Shown here piece after piece: positions 8,388 through 17,284 of a stretch of DNA of 45,412 nt. The position numbers and the translations under genes were made by a program. This stretch comes from Desulfobulbus propionicus (GTDB taxonomy: Bacteria; Desulfobacterota; Desulfobulbia; Desulfobulbales; Desulfobulbaceae). Position 1 is the stretch's first letter, and each line of letters begins with the position of its first letter. The notes beneath the pieces are model-generated. The model had not been told where the DNA came from. It made no database searches and saw only the letters and a program-made list of their open reading frames with translations. The DNA lies in assembly GCA_002747135.1 (NCBI GenBank), contig PDTE01000026.1:1-45412 (forward strand), in the 5' to 3' direction.

Positions 8388-9581
8388 ATGACAAGGATGT
8401 TTATCACCGCCCTGCTGGCCCTGGCAACAATCGGCTGGTCAACTGTATACGCGGCAGATGACCTGAACGTGCAGGTGGAAAACATGGTTGAACAGCTTAC
8501 TTCACTGCTGAGCGGTGAAGTGGTGAAAGGAACAGAAAAGGAAGTGTATATTGCCCTGGGCCAGCAGGACGGCATCATGCCGGGGGCCGTGTTTGAAGTA
8601 ATCCGCCGTGGTGCGCCGCTCAAGGTTGGAGAGGAAATAATCGGCTACGAGGAAACCCCTCTGGGCAAGGTGGAGGTCACCAAGGTACGTGAAAAGATGT
8701 CCATCTGTCGTCTTGTGGAGTCTCAGGAGATCCCGAAACCGGGGGATCGGGTACATCAGATGCGTAAGCAGATCAATCGGGTTCTGGTCGGCCAGTTTAT
8801 CTATAATCAGGAGTTCAACGCCCTGACAAAGAGTCTGCAGGAAAAACTTGTTACTTCGTTAACCAACCGCGGGATGCAGGTCGTTGAACGAGACCAGCTT
8901 GAACGGGTACTCAAGGAACAGAAACTTGGCTATTCCGGCCTGGTGAACTCTGCCACAGCCAAGAAGATAGGTGAACTGTTCGGGGCGGAAGGGATGATTC
9001 TTGGCGCCGTCAGTGATTTTGGCAACAATATTGTGCTAAATGGCCGTCTGGTGGATGTGGAAACCGGAAACGCCATCAGTGCTGCCGAGATTGAACTGGC
9101 AAAGACGCCCATGGTTGCCGGTATGCTGACGGTTGGCGTGGAAGGTTCCGCACCGGCCGCAAGCAGCCCGTCGGGTAAAAAGAAGACGAAAAGCAAAAAG
9201 AAGAACGGCAATTTTCTGGCAAAACTGATGGCAAACGATTTTGAGTTTGGCCTGCAGAAATGTGTCAACAAGGGGGGGACCGTTACCTGCTACTTCAAAG
9301 TGACGAGCACTGAGGGGGACAAAAGAATAAGGTTGTATTCGGACAACAGCAGGTTGTTTGATACAAAGGGCAATATCTACGGGAGCCATAAAGTTAGCAT
9401 CTCTAACTACTACAAGACTAGCCCTAACTCGCTAAAGGTATTCTTAATTCGAGGCGTCCCTGTCAACGCAAGTATCAGTTTTCCTCATGTGAGTGCTGAC
9501 GCAGACGTGGCTGCTGTAGTGGAGCTCGACGGCGAGGGTATTCATCTTCAATTCAGAGATGTTCCCATTACCAAAAAGTGA
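8388..9581 (+). CDS. CsgG/FlgO-like exported protein
   Basis: The protein has 397 residues. A good AAGGAG precedes the ATG, and a signal peptide ends at VYAAD (residue ~23) without a lipobox cysteine. Residues ~40-115 contain a small beta domain (YIALGQQDGIMPGAVFEV). Residues ~125-240 match the CsgG/FlgO-type fold: RVLVGQFIYNQEF, then GMQVVERDQLERVLKEQ, GYSGLVNSATAKKIGELFGA, GAVSDFG and LVDVETGNAISAAEIEL. Proteins of this type form outer-membrane secretion pores or envelope assembly factors. A lysine-rich linker (~262-275) leads to a C-terminal beta domain with a C...C pair (QKCVNKGGTVTCYF). It is probably the structural centre of the envelope cluster. Confidence 0.75.
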   Translation: MTRMFITALLALATIGWSTVYAADDLNVQVENMVEQLTSLLSGEVVKGTEKEVYIALGQQDGIMPGAVFEVIRRGAPLKVGEEIIGYEETPLGKVEVTKVREKMSICRLVESQEIPKPGDRVHQMRKQINRVLVGQFIYNQEFNALTKSLQEKLVTSLTNRGMQVVERDQLERVLKEQKLGYSGLVNSATAKKIGELFGAEGMILGAVSDFGNNIVLNGRLVDVETGNAISAAEIELAKTPMVAGMLTVGVEGSAPAASSPSGKKKTKSKKKNGNFLAKLMANDFEFGLQKCVNKGGTVTCYFKVTSTEGDKRIRLYSDNSRLFDTKGNIYGSHKVSISNYYKTSPNSLKVFLIRGVPVNASISFPHVSADADVAAVVELDGEGIHLQFRDVPITKK

Positions 9582-9624
9582 TGAACCTGGACTCAGCCCC
9601 AAAAAACCTGAGCTGAGGTCAGCA

Positions 9625-10182
9625 ATGCTTCCCAGGGTGTATTTTCCCTGTACCAGGGGCCTTGCTTTCGGGTCGTTGATCGGCATTGAGGGCCTTGTCG
9701 TCAGGGAGCTGCGCGGTAAGGCCAAGGTGATCACCAGGGGAATACATGAGGGTGCTATTACCCGCATCATAGAAGCTTCCCGCTTCAGCGAAGAAGGTGA
9801 AGCTGCGGAGCAGGGGATCCTGGTGTCCTTTACGAACAATATGTTTTTTGCCGAGGATGCGGGGCTGGCCCTGGCCATTTACGACAAGCTGCTTCGCCTC
9901 AAATATGAAAACAGCTATACCGCCGTGTATGCTGCAGGCCATGTTGATCCTGCAGGCAAAGGCATGATCAGCCCGGTGAAAAACTTTGACCGGTATTGTA
10001 CCATGGTAAGGGAGCTTGGCAGGCAGCAGGGCCTGTTTATTTTTCCCCAGGTCAACGCCGCTCCAGGAAAGAACTCGGCCGATGCCCTCGCTGCCCTGGC
10101 AGAACGGGGCATTACCTGTAAAGGTATAACCCGCCTTGATGAGTTGCCGGATGTCCTCACAGAACCTGGAAACAGGCGGTGA
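9625..10182 (+). CDS. Lon-protease (S16)-fold protein without catalytic serine
   Basis: The protein has 185 residues. The frame is open from 9559, but ATG at 9625 has a GAGGTC site 4-10 bases before it and avoids overlapping the CsgG-like gene. It follows the layout of the Lon proteolytic domain: N-terminal beta strands (VYFPCTRGLAFGSLIGIEGL), a helix, then FFAEDAGLALAIYDKLL where Lon has GPSAGI, then YAAGHVDPAGKGMISPVKNF and LFIFPQVN, matching Lon's GEI...G.V.PVGG..EK and IP..N. The catalytic serine position is aspartate (about residue 78). With no signal peptide or membrane segment it is probably cytosolic. It precedes a paralogue with only 6 bases between them, so it may act as a non-catalytic partner. 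The fold call is mine and needs a profile search. Confidence 0.55.
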   Translation: MLPRVYFPCTRGLAFGSLIGIEGLVVRELRGKAKVITRGIHEGAITRIIEASRFSEEGEAAEQGILVSFTNNMFFAEDAGLALAIYDKLLRLKYENSYTAVYAAGHVDPAGKGMISPVKNFDRYCTMVRELGRQQGLFIFPQVNAAPGKNSADALAALAERGITCKGITRLDELPDVLTEPGNRR

Positions 10183-10188
10183 TCTGCT

Positions 10189-11145
10189 ATGAAGAACAGG
10201 AAAAAACCGGCTGATTCCGTAAAAGTTTACTTTCCCTGTATCCACGCTGGTACAACAGGAGAGTTCCTTTCTGTAACCTGTTTTAAAAGCCAGGAGCTGA
10301 AAGGTATTGTCAAGGTTGTCCTGGGGGTCGATGATGAGACCGCCAGAACAATCATCGGTGCAGGCAGGCATGGGGAAAGAGGACCAGAAGTGGGGGAAGG
10401 CGTTATGATGCTTTTTTCCAACCCTCTTTTTTCTGGTCGCAGCTATGGTCTATCCATGGTGGTTGCCGACAAGCTGGCGCGTTATGGAAAGGCCGCAGCC
10501 GCAACCAGGATTTATGCCACCGGCGAAATACCGGTGGATGGGTGCGGCAGGGTCGACCCTGTGGAGGGATGTACCGAAAAACTGCATTTGCTGAAAAAAA
10601 CTCTTTCTCCGGGAAGTCTCCTGCTCCTGCCGCAGGCGAATGTATCAAGCTCGCAGCAAAACCGTGCTTTGATTGAAAACCTGATGGAGCTGGGAATAGA
10701 GTGTATTGCCATCTCCCACATCGATGAGCTGAACGGAGTTGTGTGGAAAGCAGATTCTTCCCTGTTTTATGAGGATACCCTTCAAAAACTCAAGACATTT
10801 TTTATACAGCCAGATACGCTGAAATCAGCAGGTGTACTCCTTTCTGTTTTCCTTTTTATAGCCTTGCTCTATCTCATAGCAGGGAAAACTGCACCTAAAA
10901 CTGCACCTCCTGCGTCCTCCCTTGCTGAACAACAACGTATCACACCTGTGATTCCCCCAAAAACCAAAGCTCTCTTCGACTCTCACCAGCAAGACAGGGA
11001 GCAGTCGACACACCAAAAGGCAGTACACAAGGACGCGGCGCCCCCTTCCGAAAAAACGCCAGGTTATCGTAATGATGAGGCCGAAAAAAGGCGTGAAACC
11101 GATCCCGTCCTGGAATCGGTTGTAGGAAACCCGGCGATTTACTAA
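10189..11145 (+). CDS. membrane-anchored Lon-fold (S16-like) protein
   Basis: This 318-residue protein is a paralogue of the gene before it. Residues ~11-155 have the S16 layout, and here the serine is kept: SGRSYGLSM with Ser85 at the position of Lon's GPSAG. A lysine follows in EGCTEKLHLL (Lys131, in the segment that carries the catalytic Lys in Lon). It continues as TGEIPVDGCGRVDP and SLLLLPQANV. One transmembrane helix is at about 213-231 (GVLLSVFLFIALLYLIAG), followed by a ~85-residue proline/charged tail, so the protease-like part would be cytoplasmic and the tail periplasmic. Unlike true Lon it lacks the AAA+ and N-domains. The stop codon abuts a family D repeat that separates it from the convergent lipoprotein gene. 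Proteolytic activity is plausible but unproven. Confidence 0.55.
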   Translation: MKNRKKPADSVKVYFPCIHAGTTGEFLSVTCFKSQELKGIVKVVLGVDDETARTIIGAGRHGERGPEVGEGVMMLFSNPLFSGRSYGLSMVVADKLARYGKAAAATRIYATGEIPVDGCGRVDPVEGCTEKLHLLKKTLSPGSLLLLPQANVSSSQQNRALIENLMELGIECIAISHIDELNGVVWKADSSLFYEDTLQKLKTFFIQPDTLKSAGVLLSVFLFIALLYLIAGKTAPKTAPPASSLAEQQRITPVIPPKTKALFDSHQQDREQSTHQKAVHKDAAPPSEKTPGYRNDEAEKRRETDPVLESVVGNPAIY

Positions 11146-11260
11146 CCCGTATTTTTCATGAACATTTTGTCAAAATCTGAGACTGCCTACGGACATCACA
11201 TGCGTCTGTTTTTATGTATTTCTTTTTAAATCGGACACCATGTTCATGAGAAATCCGGGC
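11146..11260. repeat. family D inverted-repeat element, copy 1
   Basis: About 115 bases bounded by imperfect inverted ends (CCCG...TTTCATGAACAT at the left, ATGTTCATGAGAAATCCGGG at the right), internally non-coding. It fills exactly the gap between two convergent stop codons: the left gene ends at 11145 and the right gene's stop codon begins at 11262-11260, where the element's GGGCTA end contributes the TAG on the - strand. It probably works as a bidirectional terminator. Further copies or ends are at 39559-39670, 44494-44543, 38758-38777 and 19917-19936. Confidence 0.75.
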
Positions 11261-12720
11261 TACTTGCCAATATCTACAAAATCCTTGTAGACAAACCCTT
11301 CCTTGTTGCCAATCTTTACTTTATAGAAACCTTTTTGTTCGCCATATACTTCTACTGTCTTCCCCTGGTTGATCTTTAATTGTTTTGAAGCCATAACACT
11401 TGGTTTTGCATAGAGGTGAGTGACTCCGTTTATGGTACCAGTGCCGATGGATTCAGGCTCTGGAGCCGGAGCCGGCTTTTGTGCTGGAGGAGCCGGGCTC
11501 ACCTTCTTTTCAGCAACTGGCCGGGCTGCCCTTTTTTTTCTGTTTTCATGTTGTTTTGTGGTGGGAGTTTCTTCCTGGGCAGTCTTGTTTTTTTCTTTTC
11601 CCTTTCGTTTCTCAACAACTGTGGCAAGGACATATCCGGTTTGTTTTTTAAATTTAACCTTATGCCAGGTCGTTCCCTCCTGTAAAACTATGATGTTCGA
11701 ATTTTCTGCTATTTTCCCCAGATTATCTGACATCACATTATTTTCTTTTTTAACAATTGTTGGGCTCAAGGTAACATACCTATATTCCTTTAAAGGTTCC
11801 TCGACTTGAGAGTCCTGTTTTTGAGGAGGCGTATCAGTAACCACTGTTTCAGCTGGTTCTCCTTTTTCAGAAGCAGGCTCTGGTTGTTCTGGTTGTCTGT
11901 CAGGAGTGATTGCGTTTTGGGGAGGAGATACTGTTTTTTTACCTGCAACCGGTTGTGGTGCCCGCTCTGGTACTCCATTTACACCAAGGGCCTGCAGGGT
12001 CATCATATCCAGCTTAGAATGAGCGGTTAACCCATTGTCTTTCTGGAACCGCATAATTGCTCTTCTGGTTTTTCTGCCCATTTTACCGTCTGGCTGGCCG
12101 GGGGCGTAGCCAAGGTGCAGCAAGCGCTGCTGAACAGTTCTTGTCTGGGGATCTCCTGTGAATGCGCGAGAAGGTGGGGGCCTGTTTACATAAGGGGCTT
12201 GTCTCTGGGCAACGTCATTTTTTGCTTGAACAAAGGAACATCCATACGGGTTGCCTGGTGAGAGAAACCTGCAGACCCTGTCAAACAGGTCCTTGGTGAG
12301 ATATTTTTCTATCGAGATATCGTGAACTTCACGTTCATAAAAACCAACCTGCTGGCCAAGCAAATTTACCTTAACTTTTAGGCGCGTTTTATTGCCTGAC
12401 TGGGGGAGCAAATTCACCGTGTAACTGTACTTATAGGTCATGGCTAAAAGGAGTGTTTTAATGGCCTCCAGCTCTCTGTCTTCCACTGTCCCATAGTCTG
12501 TTACAACGAGACCACTGCCACGATCAAAGGTTTTGATTATCTCCTTCTCTGACAAGGCATTGATCAATGCTTTCCAGACCTGCTCCTCCGTACCGATAAA
12601 ATCCCTGTAATCATCTACCTGTACAGCTCCGCCTCTAATTGCATCCACATTGGTTTCAGCACATGATGATAAAAGCAGTAAGGCTGAGCCAATGAATAAT
12701 AGAAAAAAAGCTCTTTTCAT
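11260..12720 (-). CDS. lipoprotein with peptidoglycan-binding and two SH3b domains
   Basis: The protein has 486 residues from ATG at 12720, which shares ATGA with the stop of the preceding gene. The frame extends further upstream, but only this start gives a signal peptide (MKRAFFLLFIGSALLLLSSC) ending in a lipobox LSSC. Following domains: residues ~30-150 a lipoprotein-type domain; ~205-265 a peptidoglycan-binding helical domain (TVQQRLLHLGYAPGQPDGKMG...AIMRFQKDNGL); a Pro/Glu-rich linker; ~325-385 one SH3b domain (NSNIIVLQEGTTWHKVKF...GYVLATVV); a Lys/Pro linker; and ~420-485 a second SH3b domain (GFYKVKIGNKEGFVYKDFV). It should tether the outer or inner membrane to the cell wall. Its linkers are translated with almost no charge balance, typical of periplasmic spacers. 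Confidence 0.8.
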   Translation of the reverse strand: MKRAFFLLFIGSALLLLSSCAETNVDAIRGGAVQVDDYRDFIGTEEQVWKALINALSEKEIIKTFDRGSGLVVTDYGTVEDRELEAIKTLLLAMTYKYSYTVNLLPQSGNKTRLKVKVNLLGQQVGFYEREVHDISIEKYLTKDLFDRVCRFLSPGNPYGCSFVQAKNDVAQRQAPYVNRPPPSRAFTGDPQTRTVQQRLLHLGYAPGQPDGKMGRKTRRAIMRFQKDNGLTAHSKLDMMTLQALGVNGVPERAPQPVAGKKTVSPPQNAITPDRQPEQPEPASEKGEPAETVVTDTPPQKQDSQVEEPLKEYRYVTLSPTIVKKENNVMSDNLGKIAENSNIIVLQEGTTWHKVKFKKQTGYVLATVVEKRKGKEKNKTAQEETPTTKQHENRKKRAARPVAEKKVSPAPPAQKPAPAPEPESIGTGTINGVTHLYAKPSVMASKQLKINQGKTVEVYGEQKGFYKVKIGNKEGFVYKDFVDIGK

Positions 12721-14984
12721 AATGTTGCCTCTTCTTGTGCAGGGGCGCTTATCTTGCTGCCAGCCCATTGCTCTGCAGGAGCAGTGATAGCCATGGATAT
12801 ACTTTTCGTATTTTCTTGATTTTGCTGGATCAGTTCCAGAAATTGTGCTGAAACAACAGCGATGATACCTGATGGTATTCCAAACACCGTTAACACCCGC
12901 ACCCATCCTGTCGTTTCAACTAACTTGACTGCAAACCCAAAGGTCTTGCACCGGGTTAAGCTGCGAGCGTATGTAAAAGATATTACAATGCAGCCGGCAG
13001 CAACGAGGATGAGGAACAAGATTGTTGCAGTTGTACTGACAGTCTGGAAGAACATCCCTCTTCTGGTCGATGCCAGTGCTGTTGTTGCTTCGGACGCTCT
13101 TTTTGCTGCCTGCTGTAACTGTTTTTCCAGGCTTTGCAGTTTAAGCTTCAAATCAGATAACTGTTGCTGTTCAACCAGTTTTTGTTCATTCATGAACTGG
13201 GCTTCTATGATGGAGTAGATGGTATCAAGCCTTTTAAGGAGTTCTGCCCGGTTTTCCCGTACCCAGGTTCGTCCAAGAAGGTAGAAACTGTTCATTGTAT
13301 CGGGAAAAGAGTAACCATAACTCTTCAGGATTTGATCCAGTGACCACATTAAATCGTTAATATAAGCAGACTCTGCCTCATCAAAAATCCCCTGCTCTTC
13401 GTTAAGCAGCCCGTAAAACTGAGGTAAAGTTATTTTATCTTTATCCGGGATTTCACTGGCGCTTTCCAGTTTTTTGCCATATGGGACTAAAAACGCCATA
13501 TGATCCTGAATCTGCATAAAAAGAAGGTTTGTAGCGTTTCGCGCCTGGGGGAGTAACTTCCGTTCTAACGCAGCATCAATCAAGAAGAGAAAGTGATCTT
13601 TTTTCTTTTTTGAGGAACGGTTAACATCGTTAATCATCTTGCTGAAAACGGTAATGGCTTCTTCTTTGCGTTGGTTGTTGAGAAATAAATCCACAACTTT
13701 CAATCGTTCTCCAAGAACATTGCTCGACTTGCCTACCTCTTCAGCAATGGTTGTTATCAGTTCATCGCGGTCTGATTTGATGGCAAAGGCAAGCACTTGC
13801 AGCAATTCTTTTATGGATTTTACCTTTTGCCATGCCATGTTCAGGGCTTTATTCCCCTTGTCAAATTCGTTTCTTGCCAATAAGTGCCCGGAAAGCTCCA
13901 GTAACTCTGAAACTGTATTTGCCCTGTTGATAGCCTGCCCCAGGACTTTTTCAGCAGAGCCGCGCATGTCATTATTCTCAAGGATTGTTGCCAGCTGGAG
14001 AAGAACAGAAGGAGAACTGATTTTGGGAATCAAGGTGTCAATGGCATTGCTTACCAGCTCCGTTTGCTGCTCCTGTAAAAGGTAATCAATACAGTTTATG
14101 ATCATGTTCTGGTGATTTTTAGAGTTGGACCATTTTGCCTGTTTTATCATGGCTTTTGTTGCTTCAATGGTCCGTCCCTTCATGTTTTCATGGGTGTACA
14201 AGGCCGCAAGAGTGTACCAGTATTCCGGGCTGTCTGTGCGAACCTTGTTGAATACCGTGAAGTGTTTGTCCCCGGACTGAAGTGCAGGAATACGAATGGA
14301 GCTGTCGGGCTTTGCCTCAAGTATAGCGATATATCTCTGATGGTCGGATTGTGATAATACCTGCCCTACCAGCTCCAGTTTATCGATGAGCTCCTCACGA
14401 TTTTCCAGATCACTGGCAAGGAGTGGAGCAGCAATGGTACTTATGAACAGCACCATGCAAACAATGATAATGAGCCGTTTTTTTGAGGTCATGGTGGGCA
14501 TGGATTTGCCTTTATATAAAACAAACAGCCCAATGTTGAGCACGGATATGCAAAGGCCAATCTGGATCAGGTTATCTAACCAGTCGAAACCACCAAAGAA
14601 CGATGCCCAGGCAACAGAGCCTGTAGACAGTAGAGGAAAGAAGGCTGCTGCTGCGACTCTTTGCACGTAAAAGGCGGCATCTTTCTGTGAATCCAACTGA
14701 TTAATGCTGGTATTTATGTCGCTGAGTCTTGTCTGCTCGTCATGTATTTTATTTTGTAACTCCTTGATTTTACTGTTAATGGCATCTGTGCCCTGATCAA
14801 ACTCTTTCCGGGCCTGTGCCTGTTTATCAATGAAGGCTTGGCGGTTTCTTTGATAGTTGTACACAGCTTCGTCTGTGGCAGCGTAGCTGTATTGTGGCGA
14901 GCACATGCAGAATAAAAAGAGTGATGCCATAAATGTTCGCGTAACAAGAGTTACATGTATCTGTCGCAGATTATCTGATAGCAT
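12717..14984 (-). CDS. large helical-repeat membrane protein
   Basis: The protein has 755 residues; GAGG precedes the ATG by 7 bases. It begins with a hydrophobic segment (about 16-36, likely a signal peptide or first membrane helix), then a coiled coil (~55-95, INSKIKELQNKIHDEQTRL). Two or three membrane helices follow (~110-190, IQIGLCISVLNIGLFVLY and RLIIIVCMVLFISTIAAPLL), then ~400 residues of alpha-helical repeats resembling TPR-type units, a second coiled coil (~600-650, LSDLKLKLQSLEKQLQQAAK) and two C-terminal membrane helices (~665-690, ~705-725). It is translationally coupled to the lipoprotein downstream. No family is recognised; a scaffold role for the envelope cluster is inferred from architecture and linkage. 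Confidence 0.65.
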   Translation of the reverse strand: MLSDNLRQIHVTLVTRTFMASLFLFCMCSPQYSYAATDEAVYNYQRNRQAFIDKQAQARKEFDQGTDAINSKIKELQNKIHDEQTRLSDINTSINQLDSQKDAAFYVQRVAAAAFFPLLSTGSVAWASFFGGFDWLDNLIQIGLCISVLNIGLFVLYKGKSMPTMTSKKRLIIIVCMVLFISTIAAPLLASDLENREELIDKLELVGQVLSQSDHQRYIAILEAKPDSSIRIPALQSGDKHFTVFNKVRTDSPEYWYTLAALYTHENMKGRTIEATKAMIKQAKWSNSKNHQNMIINCIDYLLQEQQTELVSNAIDTLIPKISSPSVLLQLATILENNDMRGSAEKVLGQAINRANTVSELLELSGHLLARNEFDKGNKALNMAWQKVKSIKELLQVLAFAIKSDRDELITTIAEEVGKSSNVLGERLKVVDLFLNNQRKEEAITVFSKMINDVNRSSKKKKDHFLFLIDAALERKLLPQARNATNLLFMQIQDHMAFLVPYGKKLESASEIPDKDKITLPQFYGLLNEEQGIFDEAESAYINDLMWSLDQILKSYGYSFPDTMNSFYLLGRTWVRENRAELLKRLDTIYSIIEAQFMNEQKLVEQQQLSDLKLKLQSLEKQLQQAAKRASEATTALASTRRGMFFQTVSTTATILFLILVAAGCIVISFTYARSLTRCKTFGFAVKLVETTGWVRVLTVFGIPSGIIAVVSAQFLELIQQNQENTKSISMAITAPAEQWAGSKISAPAQEEATL

Positions 14985-15191
14985 GGTATGCCTCGTAGAT
15001 GGGTTGCATGATTCGGGGAAAGTACAGACCTTGTGATTAGTTGCGTTGATTGTTTTCTAAAAACAGAGACGCTGTTTCCTGTTTTTTCTTCTACTTGCTT
15101 TTTTGGTGGGAAAAATGCGAGGTAGCGATTTTTTTATGGAATAAATAAATGACCACCCCGGAGCCCATAGTCATCAGGCTGAGTACTCTAT
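14985..15191. other. intergenic, with a family E fragment
   Basis: At 15013-15045 GTACAGACCTTGTGAT...GTTGCGTT resembles the repeat end upstream of tmk (41085-41108) and at 16115-16145. The rest shows no gene. Confidence 0.4.
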
Positions 15192-15359
15192 CTAGTGTCC
15201 TGTCAACGCTGAAATGTCAGGATATTGCGCCGGATTTTTCTTGTCCTTATGGAGTCTTGTCCTGCGTTGCATAGTAGTGCTATGTGCCCCAGGGCAAGGC
15301 TGCATACGAGCTGAAAAAGACAAGCAGGATACGACAGAGCAGCGTTGACAGGACACTAG
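15192..15359 (+). repeat. family C MITE-like element, copy 1
   Basis: 168 bases with near-perfect inverted ends CTAGTGTCCTGTCAACGCTG and CAGCGTTGACAGGACACTAG. The interior carries a second inverted pair around GCAGCCTTGTCCTG-type sequence and has no coding potential. The size, terminal inverted repeats and multiple copies fit a non-autonomous transposable element. Copies are at 22669-22840, 38686-38755 (truncated) and 40887-41054. Confidence 0.85.
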
Positions 15360-15420
15360 GTTGCCACGGGTATTACCTCTCCATTATAACTCAAGTTGAA
15401 AGCAGCAAAGAATATTGTCG

Positions 15421-15546
15421 GTCAGTAGTTACAATATTTTTGGTAACTACTGACAGGGCGTATAACTCATTGGTTTCACTTGTGTTACGTCTGTAACTGC
15501 TTTTAGGCTGCCCAGATTTGGGCAAGCGCGATTGGCAGCTATAACT
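15421..15546 (+). repeat. family A repeat, copy 3 (truncated), with head-to-head end
   Basis: GTCAGTAGTTAC (15421-15432) and GTAACTACTGAC (15443-15454) form a perfect 12-base inverted pair: two family A ends facing each other. The right copy runs to GGCAGCTATAACT and is cut at about 15546, where a family B element begins. Confidence 0.75.
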
Positions 15547-15548
15547 CC

Positions 15549-15705
15549 GTAACCAATCACGGGGTCTGTGTTTCCCCGTTATTTTCTGTTTCCGACGTCT
15601 AACTGGTCACAGGTGCAACAGAATTGTACAAGCACCATTTTCCACTCTACAAGAGTATGCGGGAAAGAGTGATCGTGCAAAGATGAAGTGCCCGTGATCA
15701 GTTAC
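15549..15705. repeat. family B inverted-repeat element, copy 1
   Basis: About 157 bases bounded by GTAACCAATCACGGG and CCCGTGATCAGTTAC, which are inverted copies of each other with a mismatch and an offset. The interior shares GGTGCAACAGAATTGT and GGGAAAGAGTGATCG with copy 2 at 28370-28546. It replaces the right half of a family A element, so it probably inserted there. 15706-15969 shows nothing beyond short shadow frames. Confidence 0.75.
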
Positions 15706-15969
15706 CAACTACCATATGATTAAAAACTACCCTCTCACCAATATCATTAGTGTCAAAGAATTCAGGTATAATGTCAAGTTTTTTTGCCCGAATTGCGATA
15801 GCGCATATATTAAGGGGACACTGATTTATTCGCAGGTTGCAGAACCAGCAGGGCTTTTCAGTATGTTTTGGGGGAGGGGGGTGGTCTGGTTACTATAGTT
15901 CATCCAGCTCTGTTCGCTGCATTTTTTACGGAATTCCGAGCGACCTGGTGATAGAGCCGGATGCCGCAA

Positions 15970-16141
15970 GTGAAACCAGAGTGATACATGCTCTGGTTGT
16001 ACTTGCTTTACGTCTGTAATGGCTTTCATCTCGCCCGCATTTGGCGGGCAGGGGTGAACGCCTGAAGACAGGTGGGCAGAGACCAGTTACCCGTCAAAAG
16101 CAGAGCATAACAGAGAGGTACAGACTCCGTGACTGGCTGCG
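15970..16141 (+). repeat. family A repeat, copy 4, followed by family E end
   Basis: A diverged family A copy (GTGAAACCAGAGTGATACATG... to ACCAGTTAC at 16090) is followed by AAAGCAGAGCATAACAGAGAGGT, a family E end similar to 41055-41108. Its terminal GTTAC at 16141-16145 contains the asd stop codon on the - strand (TAA at 16144-16142). Confidence 0.65.
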
Positions 16142-17260
16142 TTACCCCAGATGTTCAAGGACAATCCTGAGCATCCGGCGAAGCGGTTCAGCAGCTCCCC
16201 ATAACAGTTGGTCACCCACGGAAAATGCGCTGAGATATTCTGGCCCCATGTTCATCTTGCGCACCCTGCCGACTGGTATATCCATGGTTCCGGTTACCCT
16301 GGCTGGAGTCAATTCTTTCAGGGTCTCCTCTTTAGTGTTTGGAACAAGATGGGCCCAGTCGTTCTGCTCCTGAATCACCTGCTCGATCTCGTCTAATGGA
16401 ATATCTCCGGTAAGCTTAATGGTAAAAGCCTGACTGTGGCAGCGCATGGCGCCTACCCGCACGCAGCAGCCATCCACCGGTATGGGGTTGTCTTCAATAC
16501 CCAGAATCTTGTTGGTTTCACTGATTCCTTTCCATTCCTCCCGAGTCTGACCGTTATCCATGGGTGTGTCAATCCACGGGATAAGACTGGCCGCAAGCGG
16601 GGCACCAAAACAATTGATGGGGAGCATGGTGCTGCGCAAGCTCTCCACGACATTACGGTCAATCTCAAGAATGGCTGAGGCAGGATCGTCCAGCAAGGTG
16701 CCGGCATTTTCCCCAACAATACGCATCTGCTGCACCAGTTCCCTCATATTTTTAGCGCCGCCACCGGAAGCAGCCTGATATGTCTGGGCACTGAGCCATT
16801 CAACCCAGCCCTGATTAAATAACCCGCCTAGCGCCATCAGCATGAGTGAAACCGTACAATTGCCGCCGATATAGTTTTTTACTCCGGCAGCCAGCCCCTT
16901 TTTTATGACCCCCAGATTCACCGGATCAAGGACAACAATGGAATCCTTTTCCATGCGCAAGGTAGAGGCGGCATCAATCCAGTATCCCTGCCAGCCCTGT
17001 TCTCTCAGCCTGGGATACATCCTGGTAGTATATCCCCCGCCTTGACAGGAAACCAGGATATCGCATTCAGCCAGCAGCCTGCTGTCAAGCGCATCCTTCA
17101 GCAGACAGGTCTTTCCATCTATTTCCGGTCCATCCTGACCGGCCTGGGAGGTCGAAAAAAAATGAAACTCATTGCCCTGAAAATCGTCTTCCTCGTGCAT
17201 GCGCTGCATGAGGACTGAGCCGACCATCCCTCGCCAGCCGATAATACCTACTTTTTTCAT
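16142..17260 (-). CDS. asd: aspartate-semialdehyde dehydrogenase
   Basis: This 372-residue enzyme makes aspartate 4-semialdehyde from aspartyl phosphate with NADPH, for lysine/diaminopimelate, threonine and methionine. It starts with the Rossmann motif [12 protein letters not shown] (residues 2-13). The active-site cysteine is in [10 protein letters not shown] and the substrate-binding region includes [14 protein letters not shown]. The length and these motifs fit the Gram-negative type. ATG at 17260 has an AAAGAGAG site; the frame is also open upstream through GTG at 17296 in family A copy 5 (GTG-AGT-AGT-TAC), so an N-terminal extension of 12 residues is possible. The stop codon lies in the terminal GTTAC of the downstream repeat. 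Confidence 0.93.
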   Translation of the reverse strand: MKKVGIIGWRGMVGSVLMQRMHEEDDFQGNEFHFFSTSQAGQDGPEIDGKTCLLKDALDSRLLAECDILVSCQGGGYTTRMYPRLREQGWQGYWIDAASTLRMEKDSIVVLDPVNLGVIKKGLAAGVKNYIGGNCTVSLMLMALGGLFNQGWVEWLSAQTYQAASGGGAKNMRELVQQMRIVGENAGTLLDDPASAILEIDRNVVESLRSTMLPINCFGAPLAASLIPWIDTPMDNGQTREEWKGISETNKILGIEDNPIPVDGCCVRVGAMRCHSQAFTIKLTGDIPLDEIEQVIQEQNDWAHLVPNTKEETLKELTPARVTGTMDIPVGRVRKMNMGPEYLSAFSVGDQLLWGAAEPLRRMLRIVLEHLG

Positions 17261-17284
17261 GGTGCTCTCTTTATTTATTATTTC

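Noticed and set aside
9559..9624. Earlier start of the first Lon-fold gene
   Set aside because: It overlaps the preceding gene and has no ribosome site, while 9625 has one.
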